Assembly: GCF_900109785.1 (NCBI RefSeq)
Contig: NZ_FOBH01000005.1
Span: 1 to 64,000 of the forward strand
Origin: Nitrosovibrio tenuis
GTDB taxonomy: Bacteria > Pseudomonadota > Gammaproteobacteria > Burkholderiales > Nitrosomonadaceae
Reading direction: 5' to 3'
DNA: 64,000 nucleotides
The notes below the pieces were generated by a model. It had not been told where the DNA came from. It saw only the letters and a list, made by a program, of their open reading frames with translations, and searched no databases. Shown in pieces: positions 36,082-44,928 of this stretch. The stretch's first letter is position 1; every line of letters begins with the position of its first letter. Made by a program: the position numbers and the translations under genes.

Positions 36082-36806
36082 GGCAACGCTTCTTCCAACT
36101 GAGCGATGTTGCAGCGCCTGGACATCTCGGCGGAAAGTCCTACGCCGGATCCGGTATGCGCCGGGACCGGCTGGGCAGCGAGCCATGCCGCAACCGCGTT
36201 GGCTTCTTTGACGGTAAGCTCTTTTGCGATTTCAGACATGCAGTCCATCGACTGGCGCCGCATCAATCCGCCGCTGCGCCAGGCACCAAACTGCGCAATC
36301 ATATAAGCGCGCGGCAATCCCAACAAACCCGGAATAAAAGGCTGCGTCCCCATGAGTTCTCTGCCATGGCATTCTCGGCATGGCGGAATTTTACGCGCGG
36401 CATCTCCCACGTCGATCAGTTTGCGCGCCAGTTTGATTTCTTCAGGTGTGGAAGCCATCGGCTCGGGCGGCGGATAAGGCTGCTTAAGGGTGGAAAAGTA
36501 ATGCGCCATGTCCCTCAGATATTGGTCCGACAGATTCTCAAGCAATAAAGCCATGGGTCGATAGTAGCGCCGGCCATCGCGAAAATTTCGCAACTGATTG
36601 AAAAGATAGCCCTCCGGCTTCCCCGCGATGCGGGGATAATAGGCATCTCTGCCAGTCTTTTCGTCCCGGCCGTGGCAAATGGTACAAGGTTTCATTCGCT
36701 CTGCCATGGTATCGGGGGCGTCAACCGAATTGGCGGCAATAGCAACACCTGGGGCACTGGCCAATCCAGCAACGTAAATTAATGCAGCAACAAAAAGTCG
36801 TGTCAT
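36078..36806 (-). CDS. Di-haem cytochrome c (c4-like)
   Basis: 242 residues with a signal peptide (ALIYVAGLASAPGVAIA) and two haem sites, CTICH and CRECH, each in a c4-like domain. The axial methionines may be those in RPMALLLENL and SMDCMSEIAKEL. It is the first gene of a cytochrome pair with the tri-haem protein, whose GTG start overlaps this stop. The two probably form one electron-transfer unit. Confidence 0.88.
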   Translation of the reverse strand: MTRLFVAALIYVAGLASAPGVAIAANSVDAPDTMAERMKPCTICHGRDEKTGRDAYYPRIAGKPEGYLFNQLRNFRDGRRYYRPMALLLENLSDQYLRDMAHYFSTLKQPYPPPEPMASTPEEIKLARKLIDVGDAARKIPPCRECHGRELMGTQPFIPGLLGLPRAYMIAQFGAWRSGGLMRRQSMDCMSEIAKELTVKEANAVAAWLAAQPVPAHTGSGVGLSAEMSRRCNIAQLEEALP

Positions 36807-37118
36807 GGTTCGGGTTGATTCTCTACATGGGAAACATCCGAATCAGTCTCGCGTGAGCTCCGCGCAGGTTTTATTTACGGATGTGGTAGCGCTAATGAGA
36901 CTGCGCATCACTGTTCAAAGTTGCACCGAAGTTGTGCATGAGATATCGCAATTTTGGAATTAAATTGCGAGCCCATGCGCAGCTCATGTTGTCCACGGCA
37001 ACGGTCCATGTCGCCTGGCTCGCACGCTCTCTGTCCGGAATACCCACTTGCCACAAATAACCATATTGACTAGACTGGGTTATGCATTGTATGCATTATC
37101 TCTTTTGGCGGAGGTCTA
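36807..37118. other. Divergent intergenic region with an inverted repeat
   Basis: Separates the cytochrome operon (minus) from the coiled-coil membrane gene (plus). It holds the inverted repeat at 36946-36970 and, near the right end, GGCGGAGG, the ribosome binding site for 37119. Confidence 0.4.
36946..36970. promoter_or_regulatory. 9-bp inverted repeat, possible operator
   Basis: TCGCAATTT and AAATTGCGA are perfect inverted repeats separated by seven bases, a dyad of typical transcription-factor size, placed between two divergent genes. No regulator is known; it could also be a hairpin. Confidence 0.45.
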
Positions 37119-38540
37119 ATGTTCGGTTCCAGTATATTGGAAGTAGCCATTGGCGTCATTTTCGTCTACCTGCTCCTCAGCCTTATTTGCACGGCTATTA
37201 ATGAGGCCATCGCGTCGCTGCTGCAAAAAAGGGGAAAGAACCTCTTCGAAGGAATCAAAAACCTTCTCAATGATCCAACGTTCACCGGGCTGGCACAGCA
37301 GCTCTACAATCACGGACTGATAAGCAGTATTTCGCAGCACGCGGTCGACCCCAATAAGCCGACCCGCAAGCCCTCTTATATGTCGCCGGAAAATTTTTCG
37401 CTGGCCCTGCTCGACATTCTGGGAATACGGGGGGTTATCGCCGCGCGATATGGGGATCTTCTGGCCCAGGCTGAAAAGGCGGATGACGCCTACGAGACAG
37501 CCCGGCAGGCAGCCGCTGCCATGCCCGGCAATTCGCAGCTTGCCCAAGCGGCCGAGCTCGCAAGGCAAGCTCAGGCGCAGGCCCGAGCCGCCCTGGAAAC
37601 CATTGCGGACAAGGCGAAGGCCGCGTACGAAGCGGCATTGCAAGCCGCAAACCAGGCCGACGGCAATACCGAACTTGCAGCCGCCGCAACAGATGCGAAA
37701 ATGAAAGCGGATCAAATCAATGCGACGCTAAAAATGCTGGACGCACGGCGCGCAGCTATCGCATCAGCCAAAAATCCCAGAGAAGCAGCTCTTCTCCTGA
37801 ATGCGGGCGCTACCTTGAGGGAGGCGCTTGAGTTCGGCCGCACCATCGCGGCCCAGTATCCCGATCCGCTGGGCAATATCCAGGAGGGACTCAAGCGGTT
37901 GCCCGAAGGTAATACCAAAGAATCGCTTCTCGTCCTCGTGGATAAGACGCGGCGCGAGGTCAAGGCTATAGAACATCAGGCAGAAGCCTTCCGAAAAAAC
38001 CTGGAGGGCTGGTTCAACGATGCCATGAACAGGGTCGGCGGCTGGTATAAGCGATGGACTCAGCAGGTACTGTTTGGCCTGGCGATTATTGTTGTCGTAG
38101 CCTCGAATGCCGATACAGTGATGCTCATTCAACGTCTTTCGCAAGATAATGCCCTGCGCGCCTCGCTCGTCGCTGCCGCACAGGATGCGGTCAAGTCACA
38201 GCCGAGCCCGAAAAGCGCCGAATCCGCCTCCCCCGGAGCTATACCCGCAGGTGAAAGTGAAGATACCCGCATACAGTTTGTCCTCGAAAAAGCCCGCAAC
38301 CTCCAATTGCCGGTCGGATGGTCAGGTAACCCAACTGATCCGGGTTATTTTCAGCCACCCCGGCTATCACTGGAATTTGCGAGCTGGGCACTTTATAAAC
38401 TGTTCGGATTGGCTATTTCTATATTTGCAGTTTCGCTAGGAGCTCCCTTCTGGTTCGATACACTAAGCAAATTCGTTAATGTGCGCAGCGCCGGCACGCC
38501 TCCGGGCGAAACTAAAAAAAGTGCTCCTCAGCCTACCTGA
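37119..38540 (+). CDS. Membrane protein with long coiled coil, unknown function
   Basis: 473 residues, ATG 37119 with GGAGG upstream. An N-terminal membrane segment (EVAIGVIFVYLLLSLICTAI) is followed by a segment with KRGKNLFEGIKNLL, then an Ala/Gln/Glu-rich coiled coil about residues 110-215, and two further membrane segments at about 310-330 (QQVLFGLAIIVVVASNA) and 425-450 (LYKLFGLAISIFAVSLGAPF) around a periplasmic or cytosolic stretch rich in Pro and Ser. The first and last parts match a widespread family of uncharacterised membrane proteins in which the N-terminal helix motif FVYLLLSLICTAINE is conserved. No function is known. Confidence 0.75.
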   Translation: MFGSSILEVAIGVIFVYLLLSLICTAINEAIASLLQKRGKNLFEGIKNLLNDPTFTGLAQQLYNHGLISSISQHAVDPNKPTRKPSYMSPENFSLALLDILGIRGVIAARYGDLLAQAEKADDAYETARQAAAAMPGNSQLAQAAELARQAQAQARAALETIADKAKAAYEAALQAANQADGNTELAAAATDAKMKADQINATLKMLDARRAAIASAKNPREAALLLNAGATLREALEFGRTIAAQYPDPLGNIQEGLKRLPEGNTKESLLVLVDKTRREVKAIEHQAEAFRKNLEGWFNDAMNRVGGWYKRWTQQVLFGLAIIVVVASNADTVMLIQRLSQDNALRASLVAAAQDAVKSQPSPKSAESASPGAIPAGESEDTRIQFVLEKARNLQLPVGWSGNPTDPGYFQPPRLSLEFASWALYKLFGLAISIFAVSLGAPFWFDTLSKFVNVRSAGTPPGETKKSAPQPT

Positions 38541-38636
38541 TAAGTTAGCGCGTGTTGCGTGGCATAAGCCGACCGCTATCCGGTGACGGCCGTGGAGGAT
38601 AGATTGCTCAGCGGAAACCGGCAGCAGACTATCCTG

Positions 38637-40145
38637 ATGAATATACTCATCATTGTCGATGAGCCCGCAGAATGGCCTCTGGATATTCCTGGTGTAAGCG
38701 TCGTTGCGGCCCGGACCTACCTGATCGATCCATTTTATGCCAATGGTATCAGCCGTCTCCCCGATCAAACCACAAGCCGCTCTGTCAAGGTATTCAACCT
38801 TTGCAAATCGTATCGGTACCAGAGCTCCGGTTATTATGTATCGCTGCTTGCCGAAGCGCGCGGTCACAAGCCGTTGCCGAAAGTGGGAACCATAGAAGAT
38901 TTGCAATCGCAAAATCTGGTGCGTTATCTCACCGAAGACCTGAACGCAATGATCCAGCGCCTGCTGGCGCCGCTCGCGGCGGACGATTTTGTACTGGGCA
39001 TCTACTTCGGCCGAAGTATAAGCAGCCACTACGATTCGCTCAGCCATCAGCTCTTCAACCTGTTACAAGCGCCGCTGCTGTCCGCCCGCTTCGAGCGTCA
39101 TCGCGATCAATGGAGCGTACGCAACGTGCGGGCGATTGCCGCGAGCGACATTCCCACCGAACATCACGAATTCGCGGTACGTGCGGCGATGGACTATTTT
39201 ACCGGGCGAAGTCAGGCACCGAGGAAGCATCCGTTCCGCTTCGATCTGGCCATTCTCCACGATCCCAGTAATCCTGAGCCCCCTTCTAACGCGAAAGCGC
39301 TGGAGAAATTTAAAAGGGCTGCTGAAGAACTGAGCATGCGGGTGGAATTCATCACGCGCAACGACATCGGGCGCATTCCCCAATTCGATGCGCTATTCAT
39401 TCGCGACACGACTTTTGTTAATCACTACACTTATCGTTTCTCGCGCCGGGCGCTCGCGGAGAGGCTGGTGGTCATCGATGACCCCGATTCCATCCTCAAG
39501 TGCAACAATAAGGTATATCTGGCTGAGCTTCTCTCGCTGCGCAATATACCGATCCCGAAAACGCTATTGGTACACCGGGACAATATTGCTCGAATTATCC
39601 CCGAGCTCGCCCTTCCCTGCGTCCTGAAACAACCGGACAGCTCATTCTCGCGCGGAGTGGTAAAGGTCGAAGCAGAAGCCGAGTTGCCTGCCAAGGTAAC
39701 CGAACTCATGTCGAAATCGGTGCTGATCATCGCGCAGGAATGGTTGTTTACCGACTTTGACTGGCGGGTTGGCATACTGGATCGGCGAATCTTGTTTGTC
39801 GCGAGATATCGCTTTCCCGCTGGGCATTGGCAAGTCATCAAGCGCGACGATCAGCAGCGCAAGCTGAGCGAAGGTCCCACCGAAGCAATCGCGGTAGGTG
39901 ACGCCCCGCAAGAAATGGTGGAGATTGCACTCAAATCAGCCAATCTCATTGGGGATGGATTCTATGGCGTTGACATCAAGCAGGTGGGTAACCGGTTTTA
40001 TGTTATAGAGATCAATGACAACCCCAATGTTGATGCGGGCAACGAAGACGGCGTCCTCAAGGATGCGCTTTACCGTGAAGTCATGGGTGTCTTTCTGAAG
40101 CGCATCGAGGCACGAAAACAGGGCCATCCCCAGCCAAACAGATAA
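38637..40145 (+). CDS. RimK-like ATP-grasp ligase with N-terminal RLAN domain
   Basis: 502 residues from ATG 38637, which begins with the family start MNILIIVDEPAEWP; an in-frame GTG lies at 38583. An N-terminal RimK-like-ATPgrasp-N region (about 1-170) is followed by an ATP-grasp domain (about 280-480) with LPCVLKQPDSSFSRGVVKV (ATP-binding Lys) and the metal site FYVIEINDNPNVDAG. Such enzymes join an amino acid to a carboxylate. Related proteins are usually found with a GCS2 or peptidase partner; none is adjacent here, so the substrate is unknown. Confidence 0.85.
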   Translation: MNILIIVDEPAEWPLDIPGVSVVAARTYLIDPFYANGISRLPDQTTSRSVKVFNLCKSYRYQSSGYYVSLLAEARGHKPLPKVGTIEDLQSQNLVRYLTEDLNAMIQRLLAPLAADDFVLGIYFGRSISSHYDSLSHQLFNLLQAPLLSARFERHRDQWSVRNVRAIAASDIPTEHHEFAVRAAMDYFTGRSQAPRKHPFRFDLAILHDPSNPEPPSNAKALEKFKRAAEELSMRVEFITRNDIGRIPQFDALFIRDTTFVNHYTYRFSRRALAERLVVIDDPDSILKCNNKVYLAELLSLRNIPIPKTLLVHRDNIARIIPELALPCVLKQPDSSFSRGVVKVEAEAELPAKVTELMSKSVLIIAQEWLFTDFDWRVGILDRRILFVARYRFPAGHWQVIKRDDQQRKLSEGPTEAIAVGDAPQEMVEIALKSANLIGDGFYGVDIKQVGNRFYVIEINDNPNVDAGNEDGVLKDALYREVMGVFLKRIEARKQGHPQPNR

Positions 40146-40695
40146 AATTTTCAGAAATATCGATAAACCTCTGCGACGGAAATCTTTACAGTTGTAACGA
40201 TGACGGTAAGCACCGGAAAATAAAAAAGTATATAACGCTCTGCAATATAATGACATTGGGTTGCAGTCACAACCCTGGCACGAGTTCTGCCTGTTGATTA
40301 ATGAGGAGCCTTCTAAAAAAGGGGGACAGCTCGGTGTCGGTATCCGCGCGGGCTTTTTCTTAGCAAGATGTTCCCGCACGATCGATAAATATGTTGATCC
40401 TCCCAGCCATCTTCCTGAGACTCTTCTTCTTAACGAAAGCATTTATTCAGAATTAATAGCCCTAATAACCCAGGCCCTTCATTTTCCCGTTCTGCTTTAG
40501 CTATAATTTGCGCGAAAATCCCGTCAATGCGTCATATAATGAAGTTCAACCCTTTTTCTCTGGAGATGATTTTCGACCATGCATCGCCGTTTCAAATTGA
40601 AAAAACTGAATTTGTTAGATGCCATACATATAAATCTCGACAGTATGCTAGTATTACAATGGATTTATTTGTTAATCTACTTTAGGGAGGTATCC
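40146..40695. other. Intergenic region / long leader of the TIGR04073 gene
   Basis: A TTG-initiated frame of 79 codons (40261-40500) lacks a ribosome binding site and is not called. Two -10-like TATAAT sequences are at 40502-40507 and 40535-40540, with poor -35 elements. Confidence 0.35.
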
Positions 40696-41067
40696 ATGAA
40701 AAACATGTTGAAACCGTTGCTGTTAGTATCCGCATTGCTATTCTTCTCGCCTCACGCGGCAATGGCAGCAAATGAAAGTTACCCGGAGAAAGTTGGTAAC
40801 AAACTTGCCCACGGCGTTGCCAATACCGTCACCGGTATAGTGGAAGTTCCCAAGAACATGATTCTAGAAAGCAACAAAAAAGGTCCCGCTTACGGTATTC
40901 CGGTGGGATTCTTTACTGGAATTGTACAAGGGATCGGGCGTACGTTAACCGGAGTCGTGGATCTGGTGACGTTTCCTATTCCAACCAAACCGATCATCTA
41001 TCCAGACTTTATCTGGAAGGATTTCGACAAGGAAACACACTATCATCCGGACTGGAAGCTGCAGTAG
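40696..41067 (+). CDS. Exosortase-system-associated protein, TIGR04073 family
   Basis: 123 residues from ATG 40696, preceded by GGGAGG at 40685-40690; the longer frame from 40579 is rejected. A signal peptide ends near AMA-ANES. The TIGR04073 signature is seen as KLAHGVANTVTGIVEVPKN, GIVQGIGRTLTGVVDLVTFP and the aromatic IIYPDFIW tail. The family accompanies exosortase/PEP-CTERM loci, but no exosortase or PEP-CTERM protein is in this window. Confidence 0.85.
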   Translation: MKNMLKPLLLVSALLFFSPHAAMAANESYPEKVGNKLAHGVANTVTGIVEVPKNMILESNKKGPAYGIPVGFFTGIVQGIGRTLTGVVDLVTFPIPTKPIIYPDFIWKDFDKETHYHPDWKLQ

Positions 41068-41101
41068 CGCTGAGTACAGGCTTTCCGTTTGCCGGTCCCG
41101 A

Positions 41102-41124
41102 GGGGAGCCCTATGGCTCCCCTTT
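41102..41124 (+). terminator. Rho-independent terminator
   Basis: GGGGAGCC and GGCTCCCC pair perfectly across CTAT and are followed by TTT. It ends the TIGR04073 transcript. Confidence 0.85.
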
Positions 41125-41169
41125 CCATGTCCCAACCATTACTTGTACCAAATAAACGCTATTTTATAA

Positions 41170-42300
41170 GTGCAGTTGCCACATAGACGGCATTCTGTGA
41201 ATACAGAAGTGATTAAGAATAATAAGCATGATAAGCATAATATTGTTGCACAACGGCCCAGCGATTTGACTGTAGGCTGGGCTCAACGAGTCGTTGATAA
41301 TCGCCTCGACGGTGTTATCGTATCGAATGTAAGCATTACCTCGCTCGATATCGGCACCACAACAAGAGTTCGCCTGACAGTCGGGCATGACGGCCCATCA
41401 AACCTGCCTCGGCGGTGGTTCGTGAAACTTCCCTCCCTGGCCTGGCGTGCCAGACTGATTACAGCTTTGCCAAGATTGTTGCATACAGAGGTGCGCTTCT
41501 ATAATGAAGCGGCTCGGGCCGTGCCGGCTTCCATCCCCGATTTCCTTGCAGCGCAGAGCGATTCCGGCAGAGGCGCAACCCTGGTTTTACAAGACGTAAC
41601 TGAATCCGGGGCGACTGCCGGCAGCCCCGGCGATATCCTCGAGCCGGAGCAAGCCACGCTTGTTATTGAACAACTTGCCCGCTTTCACGCCCATTTTTGG
41701 GACAAACCGGATCTCGTGCAAACCTATCGCTGGCTTGCGCGCCCCGTACGTCGCCTCGAAGACTGCTTGGGCACAGCCTTGGCGGTTCCATTGATGAAGC
41801 GAGGGTTACGCAGGGCGGGACAGACCGTGCCGTCCGCTATTCATGCGCTGGCGGTCCACTATGCACGGCATCGCTCCCGCATCATGCGCTTCCTGTCGGA
41901 CGCCCCACTGACGCTTATCCACCATGACTGTCATCCCGGTAATTTATTCTGGAACCAGTCTCAACCCGGCCTTCTGGACTGGCAATTGGTACGTTTTGGC
42001 GAGGGAATCGGAGATATCGCCTATTTCCTGGCTACCGCTCTTAACCCTGAGGTCCGGCGAGCTCATGAAGCACGGCTGGTTGCTGATTATGCGCAGAAAC
42101 TCAGAGATTACGGGGTCACCCAAATCGATAATGAAAGCCTCATGCAAAGATATCGCGCCCACCTTACCTACCCGTTTGAAGCAATGGTCATATCCCTCGC
42201 CGTAGGCGGCATGATGAAACCGGAGAGCAATTACGAACTCATCCGTCGTGCGGCAGCCGCTGTCGAAGAACACGATGCTTTCGCCGCAATCCGGATATAA
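41170..42300 (+). CDS. APH/CHK-like small-molecule kinase
   Basis: Up to 376 residues; the start is uncertain, GTG 41170 being the longest option, GTG 41197 another; neither has a Shine-Dalgarno. The kinase fold is clear: RWFVKLPS (likely ATP Lys), TLVLQDV hinge, IHHDCHPGNLFW catalytic loop and LLDWQLVRFGEGIGDIAY metal site. This arrangement fits the ecdysteroid/choline-kinase-like group rather than aminoglycoside resistance. Substrate unknown. Confidence 0.8.
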   Translation: MQLPHRRHSVNTEVIKNNKHDKHNIVAQRPSDLTVGWAQRVVDNRLDGVIVSNVSITSLDIGTTTRVRLTVGHDGPSNLPRRWFVKLPSLAWRARLITALPRLLHTEVRFYNEAARAVPASIPDFLAAQSDSGRGATLVLQDVTESGATAGSPGDILEPEQATLVIEQLARFHAHFWDKPDLVQTYRWLARPVRRLEDCLGTALAVPLMKRGLRRAGQTVPSAIHALAVHYARHRSRIMRFLSDAPLTLIHHDCHPGNLFWNQSQPGLLDWQLVRFGEGIGDIAYFLATALNPEVRRAHEARLVADYAQKLRDYGVTQIDNESLMQRYRAHLTYPFEAMVISLAVGGMMKPESNYELIRRAAAAVEEHDAFAAIRI

Positions 42301-42449
42301 GCTGTTATAGGATTCCCTTGTCTGGAAGCATTTCTAAGGGAACTTCACATAGATGCGTCCTACGAGATTATCACTCATATCAGCATGAACGCCTTTGCGA
42401 ATTACGCTACACTGTATCAATTAAGGTTTCGAGGCGCTTCAGAACAACG

Positions 42450-43130
42450 ATGAGCATTTTCAATGTAAGGCTTAAGGCAGTAGACGACGAGTGTGAAAGG
42501 GCGGCGAAGATTGAACTTGATAAGCTTTTTGAGGATGCACGCAATGGCGGAACAAATTTCCGGCCTCCCTCTCCTCAAGCCGCCGAGGCAATTTGGCTCA
42601 AGCTCATCGCAAGAAAGGAACATGAGTTTATACAAGAGATAGAAAGACTACTCAAGCCAAAATCAGCTGGAAAAAGTGCTGTCAAACCTCCAGTTCCGGG
42701 CAAGGAAGATATCTCCACTATCGAAGAAGCGGTTGATGAGTTATTCGCGGATGACCGGTATCTGGAACGGATGCAGGACTTCTACAGAGAAGCAGCCAGA
42801 AAGGCAGCCTTGTATGCGTCTTCCTTCGATGTCCAAGCCAAGAGGCTCGATCTTATCGATGCCACGTACCGGACGGGTATCGTGAGCGCGCTGCGCAGAG
42901 CCCGGCATAATATCGTTGCCGAATTGGAGCGATACAATCGGCCCGACACACTGGAGGATACGAGCTTCCTCTCGCAATGGCGGCGTTATTCCACCTTGAG
43001 CCCATGGAGATCCATTGGCACAATCGTCTTGTTAAGCTTAACTTCTTATCTCATCGCATTTATTATCGCAAGCGATACATTCCGGGGATTATTGGAGCGT
43101 CTGGGCTGGTCAAGCGGAACTGGCCTTTGA
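42450..43130 (+). CDS. Protein of unknown function with C-terminal membrane anchor
   Basis: 226 residues from ATG 42450; the frame continues upstream to 42318 but with a poor N-terminus. The body is charged and helical (DECERAAKIELDKLFEDA, and a middle region AVDELFADDRYLERMQDF), and one membrane segment lies near the end (IGTIVLLSLTSYLIAFIIA, about residues 191-209), so the protein is tail-anchored. No family is recognised. Confidence 0.65.
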   Translation: MSIFNVRLKAVDDECERAAKIELDKLFEDARNGGTNFRPPSPQAAEAIWLKLIARKEHEFIQEIERLLKPKSAGKSAVKPPVPGKEDISTIEEAVDELFADDRYLERMQDFYREAARKAALYASSFDVQAKRLDLIDATYRTGIVSALRRARHNIVAELERYNRPDTLEDTSFLSQWRRYSTLSPWRSIGTIVLLSLTSYLIAFIIASDTFRGLLERLGWSSGTGL

Positions 43131-43392
43131 GCCTTCGAATAAACCCCGCAGTGAGTCACCCACGGGTCATTCAGTTCTTGAAGCAAGGCGCTGAATCCAA
43201 CATAGCAAAAATCTACTGACATTTGGTTGTCGCCTTACCATGAAACCGGGAACACCGAGTCCCGCCATTAATATGGATAGGTTTCCGCTCACAGGGCTCG
43301 CGCTCAGTATCCGCGCCTTAGCCTGGATTCAGACTGTTAAATCATTGCTGACCTTCCCTATGCCTTCCAGGCCGTATTCAAGGCGTAGTGGT

Positions 43393-43953
43393 TCACATTG
43401 AGTTTAGATCTTCGATTGCGGCGATAACCATTCCGGTACCGGCTGCGATCAGAAGGATATCCGCGGCAACGCGTACGTAACGGTATCTTGGGCCCGGATA
43501 ACCCAATTGCCCGATCAGCGCGGGAGGCAAGGTATAAAAAGTCACACTCGGTGGCAACGGATATCCCATTCTCCATTGTTTGGCCTGCCCTGGGGGCAGG
43601 CAGCCGTTGTACTTTTTTGCCAGGCCCGGCGGACAGCGGCCACTTCGGAATCTGGGTCCGAAATAATCATAGATAATGCCTCGCTGACGATCGTCAAAAT
43701 TGCGCGTCGCGTAATGATTATTACCTCGATAATTCCGGTTTCCACCTTGGTAATTCCAATTTCCGTCCTGGTGATTCTGGTACCCGCGGTAATTCTTGTG
43801 ATTTTTACCCTTGCCTTCGTGTTTGTCGCCATCCTTGTCATATTCGCCTTCGCGATTGCCAGCCCACGCGGGCTTGTCAGCGAAAGCGGGCGCGGAGATA
43901 CAGAGAGAAAGTGCAACAACAAAAAGAGAAAAATTTAAAGAAGATTTGTGCAT
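43393..43953 (-). CDS. RcnB/CigR-like exported protein
   Basis: 186 residues with a signal peptide ending near AFA-DKPAW. The mature N-terminus is a low-complexity stretch rich in Lys, His, Asn, Gly, Tyr and Arg. The C-terminal part has the CigR/RcnB-like pattern CPPGLAKKYNGCLPPGQAKQW and a membrane-like hydrophobic end (DILLIAAGTGMVIAAIEDL). CigR is an anti-virulence inner-membrane protein in Salmonella; here its role is unknown. AAGG precedes ATG 43953. Confidence 0.78.
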   Translation of the reverse strand: MHKSSLNFSLFVVALSLCISAPAFADKPAWAGNREGEYDKDGDKHEGKGKNHKNYRGYQNHQDGNWNYQGGNRNYRGNNHYATRNFDDRQRGIIYDYFGPRFRSGRCPPGLAKKYNGCLPPGQAKQWRMGYPLPPSVTFYTLPPALIGQLGYPGPRYRYVRVAADILLIAAGTGMVIAAIEDLNSM

Positions 43954-44159
43954 GAGTTACCTTGTAATGACAATCGAGCCCCCTGAACAACATATAAATA
44001 AGCTTATTCAATAAGCCGGGTTTGAAAGAAGCGGAAGCTCTGATTTCTGCACACCCGGTACAGCGTTATTAACGCGGCCGCTGCCTGAGCGTTTACATTG
44101 TTTGCCATGAGCAAGTATTCCGCCAGCCATGAATTCCCGGTGACGCTATTCCAAGCCAG

Positions 44160-44783
44160 CTATGACTGAAGCCACTCATCGATTTCTGAACATAATTCCT
44201 GAGACGGTCGGTAACCTCGGGCAAGAAAGCGATAATTTGCGCCGTTGTCCAGGAGCAGGGTAGGGAAACCGCTTACACCTAACCAACGTGAGCGATTAAA
44301 ATTTTCCCGAGTCAGGTTCTTCGCCATATCGGATTCGAATATCAATGCGAAACGCTGACTATCCAATCCCATACCGCCGGCCAACTGTGCCAGAACGAGG
44401 GAACTGGTCACGTCTTGCTGTTCGGTATAAAAGGCGGACTGCACCGCCCTGAAAAAGGGGAACACGGCGCCGCGATCGATCAGGGATACCGCAACGACAC
44501 CACGGCTGGCGGGCTCGGTGTTATAAATAAATCCCTCGGGCAGCGCCCCTGCAAACCGGAATGGCTGTCCCGTCATCCGATGCACTGCTTCCCAATGATG
44601 GAGAATTTCTTGACGTTGCGCGCGGCCCATGGGGTCTTTTGTGCCGGGCCGCAAACCGCCCAGCAGCAATTCCAGCTTCAACCGGTCGCCATATTCGGCG
44701 TGGATTTTTTCGATCACTGGCATGAAGCCCCAGCACCACGAACACATGGGATCGGCGATGTACCACAGGATTTTTTCACTCAT
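44160..44783 (-). CDS. DsbA-family thioredoxin-fold protein
   Basis: 207 residues from ATG 44783, which has AGAGG upstream; the frame is open to 44846. It starts KILWYIADPMCSWCWGF with the active-site CSWC motif, and ends with GVSGFPTLLLDNGANYRFLARGY, carrying the cis-Pro loop (GFPT). No signal peptide is present, so it is cytosolic, as for FrnE-like oxidoreductases. The partner is unknown. Confidence 0.88.
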   Translation of the reverse strand: MSEKILWYIADPMCSWCWGFMPVIEKIHAEYGDRLKLELLLGGLRPGTKDPMGRAQRQEILHHWEAVHRMTGQPFRFAGALPEGFIYNTEPASRGVVAVSLIDRGAVFPFFRAVQSAFYTEQQDVTSSLVLAQLAGGMGLDSQRFALIFESDMAKNLTRENFNRSRWLGVSGFPTLLLDNGANYRFLARGYRPSQELCSEIDEWLQS

Positions 44784-44928
44784 GTGAAGCCTCTTCCGTT
44801 CCTTACATTCAGGCTGAAAAGCACAGCAGCTGCTATGATGCAGCATCCATGCAAGGAACGAAATAAGGAACTAGGGTTAGACTAGGCCGTGACTGCCGTA
44901 ATGCGCCGCGATTTCGAAAAGTCAGGTA

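Noticed and set aside
40261-40500. 79-codon TTG frame before the TIGR04073 gene
   Set aside because: No ribosome binding site and no recognised sequence; likely leader DNA.
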